A stretch of 64,000 bases of DNA from Agarilytica sp045430345 (GTDB lineage Bacteria; Pseudomonadota; Gammaproteobacteria; Pseudomonadales; Cellvibrionaceae): the NCBI GenBank assembly GCA_045430345.1, contig JAILXT010000004.1, forward strand, positions 186,001-250,000, read 5' to 3'. Below the pieces are notes generated by a model, which was given only the letters and a program-made list of their open reading frames with translations, made no database searches and had not been told where the DNA came from. Below, piece by piece: positions 1 to 7,984 of the stretch (positions are counted from its first letter, which is position 1; every line of letters starts with the position of its first letter). Made by a program: the position numbers and the translations under genes.

Positions 1-288
1 GGCGAGCTCAGTCTCAATTTCTGTCGGTGCACCAAAGCTTAATCCCTTATCTATTTTCGCTTTTACGGCGTCGATGACGGCAGGGTTGCCATGACCAAGA
101 ATCATCGGCCCCCACGAAAGGACATAGTCGATATATTTTTTACCGTCCGTATCAAAAAGGTAGGCACCTTTGGCGTGATCAATAAAAATGGGCTCACCGC
201 CGACGGCTTTAAATGCGCGAACAGGGGAGTTTACGCCACCGGGAATAAAGGATTTTGCACGATTAAAATGTTCTGAATTGTTCGACAT
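1..288 (-). CDS. hemL: Glutamate-1-semialdehyde 2,1-aminomutase, N-terminal part
   Basis: This is the first 96 codons of a gene that runs off the left edge of the window. The translation starts MSNNSEHFNRAKSFIPGGVN and continues with SPVRAFKAVGG, FIDHAKGAYLFDTDG and YIDYVLSWGPMILGH, which is the typical HemL N-terminus. HemL is a cytoplasmic PLP enzyme that converts glutamate-1-semialdehyde to 5-aminolevulinate in C5-pathway haem synthesis. The PLP lysine lies outside the window. The start is the ATG at 286-288. A ThiD-like gene lies 64 nt upstream on the same strand. Confidence 0.93.
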   Translation of the reverse strand, partial: MSNNSEHFNRAKSFIPGGVNSPVRAFKAVGGEPIFIDHAKGAYLFDTDGKKYIDYVLSWGPMILGHGNPAVIDAVKAKIDKGLSFGAPTEIETELA

Positions 289-321
289 GGAAATAACTTA
301 AATAAAGGATTAAATGGGTGA

Positions 322-347
322 GTGAGAGATGTTTGAGTATCTCTCAC
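322..347 (-). other. Hairpin between the thiD-like gene and hemL
   Basis: A perfect 9-bp inverted repeat, GTGAGAGAT / ATCTCTCAC with an 8-nt loop, lies just after the thiD-like stop and before hemL. No T-run follows on the minus strand, so it is not a standard intrinsic terminator. It may slow read-through or protect the upstream transcript end. Confidence 0.4.
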
Positions 348-352
348 GCTGA

Positions 353-1183
353 CTAATGAGTGAGTATGGAAGGGGGTGTATCGTCACTGGCTTCAATGTT
401 TTTATCTGCCCAATATAACCTGTGCGGTGTGCGGCGATCAAAACCTAAATCGCGAGATGTACGCATTGCCTGCCAGGTAAAGTTGTGTGCTTGTTCAATT
501 GCCTGTGCCTCGCTAAACCCATGCCCTACGTAACAGGCCATCGCCATTGCGAGCGTACTACTTGCGCCGTGGCAGTTGGCGGGTTCTTGTTCCCAGCGAT
601 AGTTTTTTACTAACCCTTTTGTATCAAACACACTGTTTTGAAGCGCTTGCGTGCCCGTAATGACGGCAATGTCACAGCCGCTAGAAATAATGGCGTGGGC
701 AGTGGTGTCGACGGTATCCGTTTCTTTGGCAATTTCTCTCGCTTCAAACAATGAAAAATTAGCGATATTTGATTGCGGGAGAATTAAATTAGCGAAAGCG
801 TCTTTTATCTCGCTGTGCTCACTGTTTTCTTTATCGATAAAGCACAGTGAGGGGTGGGTGATAACGGGGATATTTTCGCAGTCTCTCAAGATCGAATGGA
901 TGGCCTCAGTGATTGGCAGTGAGCCCAAAAAACCGATACAAATCGCTTGCACGTCCATTTCTTCGATCACGGATCGTGCTTGTTCGATGATGATTGTGGG
1001 GTCTAGAGCGATAATGTCTGAATCTGGCGCTGAGCCAGATGTGCAAATAGCGGTAACGACGGGGGCGCAATGGCAACCCAAGCTTGAGGCGGTTTCAATG
1101 TTGGCTTGAATGCCTCCTGTACCGGATGGGTCCAGCACTGAAAACGAGAGTATGACGGGTGGGTTGGTGCTTGAAAGCGTCAT
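353..1183 (-). CDS. ThiD-like hydroxymethylpyrimidine/phosphomethylpyrimidine kinase, divergent
   Basis: A 276-aa ribokinase-fold protein of the ThiD/PdxK family, which phosphorylates HMP and HMP-P for thiamine synthesis. The N-terminal substrate motif is present as DPSGTGGIQA (18-27), followed by the usual helix and the GFLGS turn (84-88). The C-terminal anion-hole motif, normally HGSGC or HGTGC with a catalytic cysteine, reads HGASS (205-209), so the cysteine is a serine. The TPN-EA segment is also altered (IANFSLFEA, 140-148). In Pseudomonas, as I recall, thiD-thiE-hemL are neighbours; here no thiE lies between thiD and hemL. The family call is firm; catalytic activity is uncertain. Confidence 0.8.
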   Translation of the reverse strand: MTLSSTNPPVILSFSVLDPSGTGGIQANIETASSLGCHCAPVVTAICTSGSAPDSDIIALDPTIIIEQARSVIEEMDVQAICIGFLGSLPITEAIHSILRDCENIPVITHPSLCFIDKENSEHSEIKDAFANLILPQSNIANFSLFEAREIAKETDTVDTTAHAIISSGCDIAVITGTQALQNSVFDTKGLVKNYRWEQEPANCHGASSTLAMAMACYVGHGFSEAQAIEQAHNFTWQAMRTSRDLGFDRRTPHRLYWADKNIEASDDTPPSILTH

Positions 1184-1240
1184 AATGCAGCCTCTGCCAT
1201 GGACGTTGTTTTGGAGTCTACCATAGGACTGAGCGGGCAG

Positions 1241-1666
1241 CTAAACTGGTTGTTTGACTACTACTAATATGACAATTACGACGAGTAAAACGGCGGGGAA
1301 TTCGTTAAACCAGCGGAAAAATACATGGTCCTTCGCGACCTCTCCTTTTTGAAAAAGTTTTATGAATCTGCCGCATACATGATGGTAGCCGATGAGTGTA
1401 GCGACTAAGGTCATCTTGGCCCAAAACCACGTACTTGAGACGTAATAACCCCAATTGATACTGGCTAGCCAGCCACCTAGGATGAGTGTGGCAATCATGG
1501 AGGGTGTGCCAATGGCTCTGTAGAGCTTTCGTTCCATGATGTGGAAGCGGTCTTTACTGACTTTGTCTTCGGCCATCGCGTGGTACACAAATAAGCGGGG
1601 CAGATAAAACAGCATGGCGAACCAGCAAATAACCGCGATGATATGAAACGCTTTAATCCACAGCAT
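1241..1666 (-). CDS. hemJ: HemJ-type protoporphyrinogen oxidase
   Basis: A 141-aa integral membrane protein with four predicted hydrophobic segments (about 2-22, 55-72, 80-98, 120-138). It matches the HemJ/UPF0093 family in length and motifs: WIKAFHIIAVICWFAMLFYLPRLFVYH at the N-terminus, the MERKLYRAIGTPSM loop and the YHHVCGRF loop. HemJ oxidises protoporphyrinogen IX to protoporphyrin IX in the inner membrane. Its first 14 bases overlap the end of the ClC gene upstream, so the two are probably translated together. The nearby hemL also belongs to haem synthesis. Confidence 0.88.
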   Translation of the reverse strand: MLWIKAFHIIAVICWFAMLFYLPRLFVYHAMAEDKVSKDRFHIMERKLYRAIGTPSMIATLILGGWLASINWGYYVSSTWFWAKMTLVATLIGYHHVCGRFIKLFQKGEVAKDHVFFRWFNEFPAVLLVVIVILVVVKQPV

Positions 1667-3473
1667 TTTTAAACTCCACAGGCTTATAATAATTTTCGAT
1701 CGCCGAGAAGGTAAGGACGCCTTTTATATCCCCTGAACGCCTGCCGGATATATACAGTAGTTCAGTCCCTTCCTGGTTAAAACCTAGCATTGCTTCATAA
1801 AGCGATGCAGATTCGTGAATTGCGCTCACCCGAAACTTCCGGCTAGGAATGCCGAGCAGGTCAATTTGCGCGTCATCTTTTATGCCGTCTTCCTCGCTTG
1901 CATGTTGTTCCGTTAACGCATCTATGTGGTTGGCTAGGTCGGCTGCACGCATGGCATGGGAGTAGCGCTTATTTTCGTCCACGAGGATTAGCCACATCGG
2001 GTGATGTATCAGAATGGATCGACAGGTTGCTACATCCATAAGGTGCTCAGTGATCACAAAGCGTGTATCCATTACACTTCTGACGCCGGCGCGTTTAAGC
2101 GCTTGTTTCGCTGGGCCAAAGTCCAGTGAGCGGCCGCTGTGTAAGAGCTGTTCAACGAAGATGCTTTGCACGTTAAAAATTTGCCGTGTCGCGATACAGG
2201 CGACGACGATCACCAGCATGGCCGGAAAAATAATATTGGGGTTATAGCTGAGCTCCAATACCGTAACGAGCGCGGTTAGCGGCGCGTTAAGCACGGCGGC
2301 CATCATCCCGGCCATTCCCATCATGACGTAAAAGTGTGGGTGCGCACCTAAGTCCGGGAATAGTAGCGAGACAAATAAGCCCAATGCGCCTCCGACACAT
2401 GCGCCAATAACCAGTAAAGGGCCGATAAGTCCACCCGGAATGCCTAAGCCGATCACCACCGGTGTGAGTATTAATTTCGCTAAAGCGACTAGTGCAAGCG
2501 TGCTTAAAATGGCTTTGCCTTCAATTGCTTGGTTTACGGTATCGTAACCTTGCCCCATGATCTGCGGGACCCAGATAACGATTGCGCAGGTGATAAGGCC
2601 GGCAACACATAAGCGAAGAGGGAGGGCGTAGTGATTAAACTTGAGAGCGAAAATATTAAGTCGGATATAAATGCCTGCACATACAGCGATGACAAGCCCT
2701 ACCGCGACCATTAAAGGGATTTCGTGGAGGCTATGGATGTTAGTGTCAGCAATGCTGATAAACCCACCATCTCCCAGCAGGGCTTTACTTACGACGGTTC
2801 CCATGACAGACGACATGATGATCGGCACGAAGCCGACGATGGTGTACTCGAGCGCAAGAATCTCCATGGCAAAAATAACACCTGCCATCGGCGTGTCGAA
2901 GGACGCGGAGATTGCGGCGGCCACGCCACAGCCCACTAGTGTATGAATGCTGTTGTTGGGTAAGCGCAGCCACTGCCCGAACAGGCTCGCCGCGCCAGCC
3001 CCAAGGTGAACGACGGGGCCTTCTCGGCCAACTGATTGGCCGGAGCCGAGCGCAATGACAGCCCCTGTAAATTGAACGACCCAGTTTTTGAAGGGCAGTT
3101 TGCCTTGGTGGTTGTGCATGCGATCGAGAACATGAGCAACGCTGACTTCATTGTCTTTACTTGAGAAGAAGGAGAGGAACGCGATAAGTATGGCAATGCC
3201 GCTGCTGATAAAAAGGATTCGGGTGACGATGGACGCGGCTTCAAAATTTTCACCTGAAACGGGTAAGAATGAGGAAAGAGGAAGATCGATCAGCCAGCGA
3301 AAACCTACGATGATCAGCCCGGTCATTAATCCGACCAAAAGTCCCAGTATTGTGAGTTGGGGGAGGGCATCAATATAGGAAAGGGAGTGTCGAAGTTCCG
3401 CGAGCCTGGTGGCGATAAAATTTTTGTTTGAACGAGGGTTCATAAGCTCGGAGTATTTTTTTCGACAAAACAT
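1653..3473 (-). CDS. ClC-family chloride channel or Cl-/H+ antiporter
   Basis: A 606-aa polytopic membrane protein. The ClC gating motif GREGP is at 149-153 (E151 as the gating glutamate), and an internal glutamate in FAMEI (E204) could be the proton glutamate. The third signature is GIPGGLIGP rather than GIFAP, and the first GSGIP motif is not conserved, so this is a divergent ClC branch. The last ~170 residues form a soluble CBS-like region (VRSVMDTRFVI onward). Translation may start at the ATG at 3473, which has AGAAGGG 10 nt upstream, or at the ATG at 3443. It is divergent from argC with under 50 bp between them. Confidence 0.87.
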   Translation of the reverse strand: MFCRKKYSELMNPRSNKNFIATRLAELRHSLSYIDALPQLTILGLLVGLMTGLIIVGFRWLIDLPLSSFLPVSGENFEAASIVTRILFISSGIAILIAFLSFFSSKDNEVSVAHVLDRMHNHQGKLPFKNWVVQFTGAVIALGSGQSVGREGPVVHLGAGAASLFGQWLRLPNNSIHTLVGCGVAAAISASFDTPMAGVIFAMEILALEYTIVGFVPIIMSSVMGTVVSKALLGDGGFISIADTNIHSLHEIPLMVAVGLVIAVCAGIYIRLNIFALKFNHYALPLRLCVAGLITCAIVIWVPQIMGQGYDTVNQAIEGKAILSTLALVALAKLILTPVVIGLGIPGGLIGPLLVIGACVGGALGLFVSLLFPDLGAHPHFYVMMGMAGMMAAVLNAPLTALVTVLELSYNPNIIFPAMLVIVVACIATRQIFNVQSIFVEQLLHSGRSLDFGPAKQALKRAGVRSVMDTRFVITEHLMDVATCRSILIHHPMWLILVDENKRYSHAMRAADLANHIDALTEQHASEEDGIKDDAQIDLLGIPSRKFRVSAIHESASLYEAMLGFNQEGTELLYISGRRSGDIKGVLTFSAIENYYKPVEFKNAVD

Positions 3474-3521
3474 CCTTATTATACCCTTCTCGAAGTTTTA
3501 TTGTCTGTTGGAGCATATGTT

Positions 3522-4565
3522 GTGATTAAGGTTGGAATTGTCGGTGGTACAGGATATACCGGCGTTGAGTTACTTAGATTGTTGGTTTTACATCCACAAG
3601 CCTCTGTCGAGGTGATTACATCTCGTGCAGAAGCCGGAAAGCAAGTCTCAGAACTTTTCCCCAATCTTCGCGGTCATTATAACCTTGCTTTTTCAGAGCC
3701 TAATGTCGACTCTCTGCTTGCCTGTGACGTGGTATTTTTTGCGACGCCTCACGGTGTTGCGCAGAACATGATGCCCGCGCTTATCCAGGGTGGTGCTAGA
3801 GTGATCGATTTATCCGCCGATTTTAGGATCAAAGATATCGATACTTGGGAGCACTGGTATGGTCAAAAGCATCAATGTCCAGAGTTAGCCGCGTCGGCGG
3901 TGTATGGATTACCAGAAGTCAATCGTGAGCAGATTAAAGCGGCTCAGCTGATTGCTTGTCCTGGGTGTTACCCCACTTCAGTTCAGTTGGGATTATTACC
4001 GTTGTTGGAAAATGATTTGGTTGACCCGCAACACTTAATCGCAAACTCAGCGTCTGGTAGTAGCGGCGCCGGTCGGCAAGCCAAAACCGATTTTCTTTTA
4101 TCTGAAACGGCGGAATCATTTCATGCCTATGCGGCAAGTGGTCACAGGCATTTACCGGAAATAGAGCAAGGTTTACGCGCGATGCAGCCTGAGGGCGCTG
4201 AGCCCGCGCAAATCACATTTGTTCCACATTTGTTGCCAACCGTTCGAGGTATACACTCCACTTTGTATGCCACACTTAAAGGCAGTGAATTGAGTGATAT
4301 ACAGCGCCTATATGAAGCGCGTTATGAAAACGAACCTTTTGTGGATGTATTACCCGAGGGCATGTTTCCGCAGACGCGGACTGTCAAAACGACCAATATG
4401 TGCCGAATCTCGATCGTTAAACCCCAAGATCGCGATACGGTGGTTGTAATGGCGGTGATTGATAATCTGACGAAAGGCGCATCTGGGCAGGGCGTTCAAA
4501 ATATGAATATTATGTGCGGTTTGGATGAAACTCTTGGTTTAACCAGTCCCGCGGTCTTGCCATAA
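3522..4565 (+). CDS. argC: N-acetyl-gamma-glutamyl-phosphate reductase
   Basis: ArgC reduces N-acetylglutamyl phosphate to the semialdehyde, the third step of arginine synthesis. I place the start at the GTG at 3522, giving MIKVGIVGGTGYTGVELLRL, because GGAG lies 8 nt upstream and the protein then begins at the NADP-binding Rossmann motif like other ArgC proteins. The upstream TTG at 3501 would add seven unlikely residues. The catalytic cysteine is in ACPGCYPTS, and the GHRHLPEIEQ and HLLPTVRGI motifs are present. The length, 347 aa, is normal. argJ lies elsewhere in the window at 29740. Confidence 0.95.
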   Translation: MIKVGIVGGTGYTGVELLRLLVLHPQASVEVITSRAEAGKQVSELFPNLRGHYNLAFSEPNVDSLLACDVVFFATPHGVAQNMMPALIQGGARVIDLSADFRIKDIDTWEHWYGQKHQCPELAASAVYGLPEVNREQIKAAQLIACPGCYPTSVQLGLLPLLENDLVDPQHLIANSASGSSGAGRQAKTDFLLSETAESFHAYAASGHRHLPEIEQGLRAMQPEGAEPAQITFVPHLLPTVRGIHSTLYATLKGSELSDIQRLYEARYENEPFVDVLPEGMFPQTRTVKTTNMCRISIVKPQDRDTVVVMAVIDNLTKGASGQGVQNMNIMCGLDETLGLTSPAVLP

Positions 4566-4625
4566 CGGGTTTTGAAATTCCTCAAATACGTGATCAATAA
4601 TAAGCGTAAGTAAGTGTGGTGAATA

Positions 4626-5366
4626 ATGACTATTGTTAAGGGCTCGAAACAGTTTCGAGTTAAAGTCGTTGAAGATCGACCCAAGCTCCGTTGGAGTATT
4701 TTAGCTGCCTGTATATGTGTTGCGGTACTCGCGGTATATCTCAGTCATCAGCGTGGGTATTCCTACGGTATGGCAAAGCAGGATGAGGTACTCAAAGAGC
4801 TGGCCGAATTAAAGGCCGCGTCCAGTGAACGCGAGGCAAAGGCGGCTGAGCTTGAGCAGCAAGTGGCAAATCATAGCTTGGGTGCCGAGGTCGATCGTAA
4901 GGCCAACGAAGAAATTCGACAGCAAGTGATTGTATTGAAAGAAGAGATTGCTGTTCTTACCGAAGAAAATAGTTTTTACCGCGGCCTGATGGCGCCAACA
5001 AAGAATAAGCAAGGCTTGGCCTTTGGCGCTGTTGAGTTGAGTCAGGCGGAGCGCCCTCGTTTATACAATTACAAAATAGTAATGCAGCAACTAGCGACGA
5101 ACCATAATTTGTTAAATGGAACGTTAAAGGTCGTTGTGGTTGGCCGAGCGGAAGGCTTGGACGTTGAATACAATTTGAGTCAACTTTCCAGCCAGCTCAA
5201 TTCCGAGCTGGTTAAACTACGATTTAAGTATTTCCAAACCGTCGAAGGTGCTTTGCAATTGCCGGAAGGTTTTGAGCCTTTGCGTATCGAGCTTGTTGCG
5301 CGATCAACAGGCAAAAATTCGGTGACTGTAGAAAAGCGGTTCGGTTGGTTAGCAGAGGAGGTTTAG
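4626..5366 (+). CDS. Single-pass membrane coiled-coil protein, DUF6776-like
   Basis: A 246-aa protein of unknown function. It has a basic cytoplasmic N-terminus, one transmembrane segment (about 22-40), a coiled coil (about 55-120, rich in Glu, Lys and Leu) and a compact C-terminal domain of about 125 residues. This layout, between argC and a bactofilin gene, matches the DUF6776 proteins found at the same place in Pseudomonas as far as I recall. The stop is only 3 nt before the bactofilin start, so the two are probably cotranscribed and may act together at the envelope. I do not assign a biochemical function. Confidence 0.7.
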   Translation: MTIVKGSKQFRVKVVEDRPKLRWSILAACICVAVLAVYLSHQRGYSYGMAKQDEVLKELAELKAASSEREAKAAELEQQVANHSLGAEVDRKANEEIRQQVIVLKEEIAVLTEENSFYRGLMAPTKNKQGLAFGAVELSQAERPRLYNYKIVMQQLATNHNLLNGTLKVVVVGRAEGLDVEYNLSQLSSQLNSELVKLRFKYFQTVEGALQLPEGFEPLRIELVARSTGKNSVTVEKRFGWLAEEV

Positions 5367-5369
5367 TAA

Positions 5370-5822
5370 ATGTTTGGTGGTAAAAAGAATAATCAGTTTG
5401 CGAATGGTGGTCACACCTTGTTCGATCACGCACTTGAAATAACGGGCTCAGTGACATTCGGCGGTACATTGGATATCGAAGGGAAGGTCGTGGGTGATGT
5501 TATCGCGGCGGAAGGGGCGGATGCCCTGGTGCGTGTGCGTGAAAAAGGCATTGTTGAAGGTGAAATCCGTGCCCCCAAGGTGATCGTAAATGGAACGATC
5601 AACGGCAATATATACTCGTCCAAACATTTGGAATTAGCGGCGAATGCCTCGGTCAACGGCAACGTGCATTACAGTGTGATCGAGATGGTGAAAGGCGCCG
5701 AGGTTAATGGCAGCCTTATCCACCTTGAAGAGCCTCAAAAAGGCCAAAAGAAAGTCGCTGAAACAGAGCAAGTTAAAAGTACCCCGGTGAGTGAAGAGGT
5801 CTTTAGCTTCGAAAAGCAATAA
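5370..5822 (+). CDS. Bactofilin (polymer-forming cytoskeletal protein)
   Basis: A 150-aa protein with the bactofilin beta-helix core: GSVTFGGTLDIEGKVVGDV, then repeated short strands (VEGEIRAPKVIVNGTINGNI, LAANASVNGNVHYSVIEMVKGAEVNGSLIHL), flanked by short disordered tails. Bactofilins polymerise without nucleotide, bind the inner membrane and often recruit peptidoglycan enzymes. The gene sits 3 nt after a membrane coiled-coil gene that could be its partner (inference from spacing). Its C-terminal tail (about 115-150) is charged and probably flexible. Confidence 0.9.
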   Translation: MFGGKKNNQFANGGHTLFDHALEITGSVTFGGTLDIEGKVVGDVIAAEGADALVRVREKGIVEGEIRAPKVIVNGTINGNIYSSKHLELAANASVNGNVHYSVIEMVKGAEVNGSLIHLEEPQKGQKKVAETEQVKSTPVSEEVFSFEKQ

Positions 5823-5916
5823 TCTTGGCGGTAGCAGGGTAAATTTAGCGGGAATAGTTGACTGATTTACTTGGTTAATCAGATAATAACTGGGTTAGCC
5901 CACGCAAAGGTAAGTC

Positions 5917-6270
5917 ATGAGTTCAGCCCAAACATTTGTTCCCGAGCCTATTCGCATCACGGATAACGCTTATGCGAAAGTGAAATCCCTGATTGATGAA
6001 GAGGGAAACGAGGCGCTTAAGTTTCGTGTATATGTCACGGGTGGTGGTTGCTCTGGCTTTCAATATGGCTTTGCCTTTGATGAAGCCTCTGCCGAGGATG
6101 ACGCTGAAATCGAGCGCGACGGGGTTACCGTTGTGGTCGATGCAATGAGCTACCCCTATCTTGTGGGGGCTCAGTTAGATTATGAAGAAGGGCTACAAGG
6201 CTCAAAATTCAAAATAGAAAACCCCAACGCAAACTCTACCTGCGGTTGTGGGTCTTCGTTCTCTATATAG
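5917..6270 (+). CDS. erpA: Iron-sulfur cluster insertion protein ErpA
   Basis: A 117-aa A-type carrier that delivers [4Fe-4S] clusters to apoproteins such as IspG. The three cluster-binding cysteines are visible: one in GGGCSGFQYGFAFDE and two in the C-terminal STCGCGSSFSI. The short non-conserved N-terminus followed by PIRITDNAYAKVKSLIDEEG is typical of ErpA rather than IscA. It starts at ATG 5917 behind AAAGGTAAGTC. A small exported-protein gene follows after 3 nt. Confidence 0.95.
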   Translation: MSSAQTFVPEPIRITDNAYAKVKSLIDEEGNEALKFRVYVTGGGCSGFQYGFAFDEASAEDDAEIERDGVTVVVDAMSYPYLVGAQLDYEEGLQGSKFKIENPNANSTCGCGSSFSI

Positions 6271-6273
6271 AAT

Positions 6274-6825
6274 ATGCGTATCTCCCTATTTCTGATGGCC
6301 GCTTGCTTGGCCATCACCGTTGCCCTTGCCGGTTACATGCTTGGGCGTAATAGCGCATCACCTCGTATTGAAGCGTCTCCGCTTGCCACCCTCTCGGAAT
6401 TGACCGGTGATAGCTCGGTTGCCGGTATTGTGTCTGGCGTCGTGCCTCCTAACCTCGACCCTGCAAATGGGTATTTGGCGAGAATTCTTCTAAATTCCCC
6501 TGGTGATGTAGAGGGAGCGTTACTTCGTGCAGAGGAGTTGTACCGGCGAGGTGAGGTGGATGGTGAAGGGGCGCCTCTGGCGTTTGTTCTCCATGGTCCA
6601 GAGGTTCAGATCTTTTTAAAAGGCAACTATCAGCAGTACAAGCCTATTGTGGATTTGGCGGCGAAGCTCTCCGCGTTCAATGTGGTTGATGTCAAAGTTT
6701 GTCAGACACGTCTAGGCGTGCTCGGCGAGACTCGTGATGCTCTTCCTCCCTTTGTGGGCACGGTGCCATTTGGGCCTGCAGAGGTACAGCGTTTGCTGGT
6801 GGATGAAGAATACGTTTATTTCTAA
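6274..6825 (+). CDS. Exported DsrE-like protein
   Basis: A 183-aa protein with an N-terminal hydrophobic segment (about 3-20) that could be a signal peptide or anchor. The C-terminal ~120 residues fit the DsrE/DsrF-like fold: ARILLNSPGDVEGALLRAEELYRRG, LAFVLHGPEVQIFLKG, VVDVKVCQTRLGVLG and FVGTVPFGPAEVQRLLVDEEYVYF. The single cysteine in VKVCQTRLG sits where many DsrE-like proteins have one. The substrate is unknown. The 3-nt gap after erpA suggests cotranscription and perhaps a redox or sulfur role (inference). Confidence 0.65.
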   Translation: MRISLFLMAACLAITVALAGYMLGRNSASPRIEASPLATLSELTGDSSVAGIVSGVVPPNLDPANGYLARILLNSPGDVEGALLRAEELYRRGEVDGEGAPLAFVLHGPEVQIFLKGNYQQYKPIVDLAAKLSAFNVVDVKVCQTRLGVLGETRDALPPFVGTVPFGPAEVQRLLVDEEYVYF

Positions 6826-6878
6826 AGCTTTCACATCTCCGCTTGTTTCTTTTAGTAAAAATCAGTACCTTCGCACCT

Positions 6879-7224
6879 GGAGTTGGCCAGGCAATCGCGC
6901 TGGGGTCTTTTGATCACTGCGAGGAAAGTCCGGGCTCCATAGGGCAGAACGCCAGGTAACGCCTGGGGGGTGTGAACCTACGGAAAGTGCAGCAGAAAGT
7001 AAACCGCCTTCATTCGTGAAGGTAAGGGTGAAAAGGTGCGGTAAGAGCGCACCGCGCAGCTGGCAACAGTCTGTGGCGATGGTAAACCCCGTTCGGAGCA
7101 AGACCAAATAGGAATCCATTGGCGCGGCCCGCGCTGGATTCGGGTAGGTCGCTTGAAGCCAGTGGTGACGCTGGCTCCAGATGAATGATTGTCCACGACA
7201 GAACCCGGCTTATCGGCCAACTCC
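6879..7224 (+). ncRNA. rnpB: RNase P RNA (class A)
   Basis: The catalytic RNA of ribonuclease P, which matures tRNA 5' ends. The conserved blocks occur in order: GAGGAAAGTCCGGGCTCCAT near 6920, CAGGTAACGCCTGG near 6952, GGTGCGGTAAGAGCGCACCG near 7035, the CAAATAGG core near 7105, and ATGAATGATTGTCCACGACA near 7181, then GAACCCGGCTTATCGG. The terminal helix P1 is closed by GGAGTTGGCC (6879-6888) and GGCCAACTCC (7215-7224). The total of about 346 nt is normal. I see no clear intrinsic terminator directly downstream. Confidence 0.97.
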
Positions 7225-7430
7225 ATTTATTCCTTTCTATATGCTTATATGAGCTACTAACACTCGTTTCTAAGCCAAAATAATCTTTTTCTTCATCTAA
7301 ATTCTAGGATGCATAGCTAGTCCTTTGTATTTGTTGAGTTTTTTCCGTTTTCCGATCTTCATCTTATTCCTCTGTTCCGTAAAAATCCTACAAATTCAAT
7401 AAGTTACGGCGTTTTTGGGGCGTCAATTCC
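7225..7430. other. Non-coding stretch between rnpB and the mraZ promoter
   Basis: About 200 AT-rich bases with no ORF and no recognisable RNA gene. It separates rnpB from the dcw promoter. No clear terminator hairpin was found for rnpB. Confidence 0.6.
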
Positions 7431-7458
7431 TTGACTTTGCTTTCTGGTGAAATATAGT
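7431..7458 (+). promoter_or_regulatory. Sigma-70-type promoter for the dcw cluster
   Basis: TTGACT (7431-7436) and TATAGT (7453-7458) are separated by 16 nt, a good match to the sigma-70 consensus. Transcription would start near 7465, inside the MraZ-type repeats and about 65 nt before mraZ. It is the only strong promoter-like match seen just upstream of mraZ. Confidence 0.7.
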
Positions 7459-7500
7459 GTGCAATAGTGGTGTAAAGTGGTGTTAAGTGGTTATTAGTGG
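7456..7500 (+). promoter_or_regulatory. MraZ operator: five phased AGTGG-type repeats
   Basis: AGTGT (7456-7460) and AGTGG at 7466, 7476, 7486 and 7496 form five direct repeats with an exact 10-bp period. MraZ proteins are known to bind short direct repeats with the same spacing (TGGGN-N5-TGGGN in E. coli, AAAGTG-type repeats in mycoplasmas) around the mraZ promoter. The first copy overlaps the -10 element and the others cover the predicted start site, as expected for autorepression. Confidence 0.75.
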
Positions 7501-7530
7501 ATTTCTTTTGGATTGTGGTGGTGAATTAGG

Positions 7531-7974
7531 GTGTATCAGGGTAGTCATTCAATAAATATGGACGCCAAAGGGCGTATAGCAGTGCCGGCTAAGCACCGGG
7601 ATTTGCTTGCGTCTACCTGTGGCGGCCGTATCGTGATGACGGCACATACGCAGGATAAATGCGTGCTTGTGTACCCTGAAACCGAGTGGCAAAACATCCT
7701 TCCAAAAATAGAAGCGCTTCCTACTTTTAATAAAGCTGCCCTTCGAGCGCAGCGATTACTCATCGGCTATGCCTGTACCTTGGAGCTAGATTCCAACGGT
7801 CGTGTGCTGGTGCCGCCCACCCTGCGTGATTACGCCAAATTAGAAAAAAAACTCATGCTTGTCGGTTTAGGCAAAAAGTTTGAGCTTTGGAGCGAGGACT
7901 CGTGGTTAACGAGTATCGCGGAAAGCGACGACGATGAAGCTCTACCGGAAGAAATGATGTCCCTCTCCTTATAG
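7531..7974 (+). CDS. mraZ: Transcriptional regulator MraZ
   Basis: A 147-aa protein with two SpoVT/AbrB-like halves, each with the family's basic DNA-binding motif: MDAKGRIAVPAKHRD near residue 10 and LDSNGRVLVPPTLRDYA near residue 90. MraZ forms a ring-shaped oligomer that represses its own promoter and the division cluster. The start is the GTG at 7531, giving MYQGSHSINMDAKGR; the ribosome-binding site is weak. It is the first gene of the dcw cluster and lies directly behind a repeat array fitting an MraZ operator. Confidence 0.95.
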   Translation: MYQGSHSINMDAKGRIAVPAKHRDLLASTCGGRIVMTAHTQDKCVLVYPETEWQNILPKIEALPTFNKAALRAQRLLIGYACTLELDSNGRVLVPPTLRDYAKLEKKLMLVGLGKKFELWSEDSWLTSIAESDDDEALPEEMMSLSL

Positions 7975-7984
7975 AAGAACTGGT

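Noticed and set aside
322..347. Hairpin considered as an intrinsic terminator between thiD-like gene and hemL
   Set aside because: The stem is perfect but no T-run follows on the minus strand.
651..1109. 152-aa open frame opposite the thiD-like gene
   Set aside because: It is an antisense shadow of a recognisable gene with no domain of its own.
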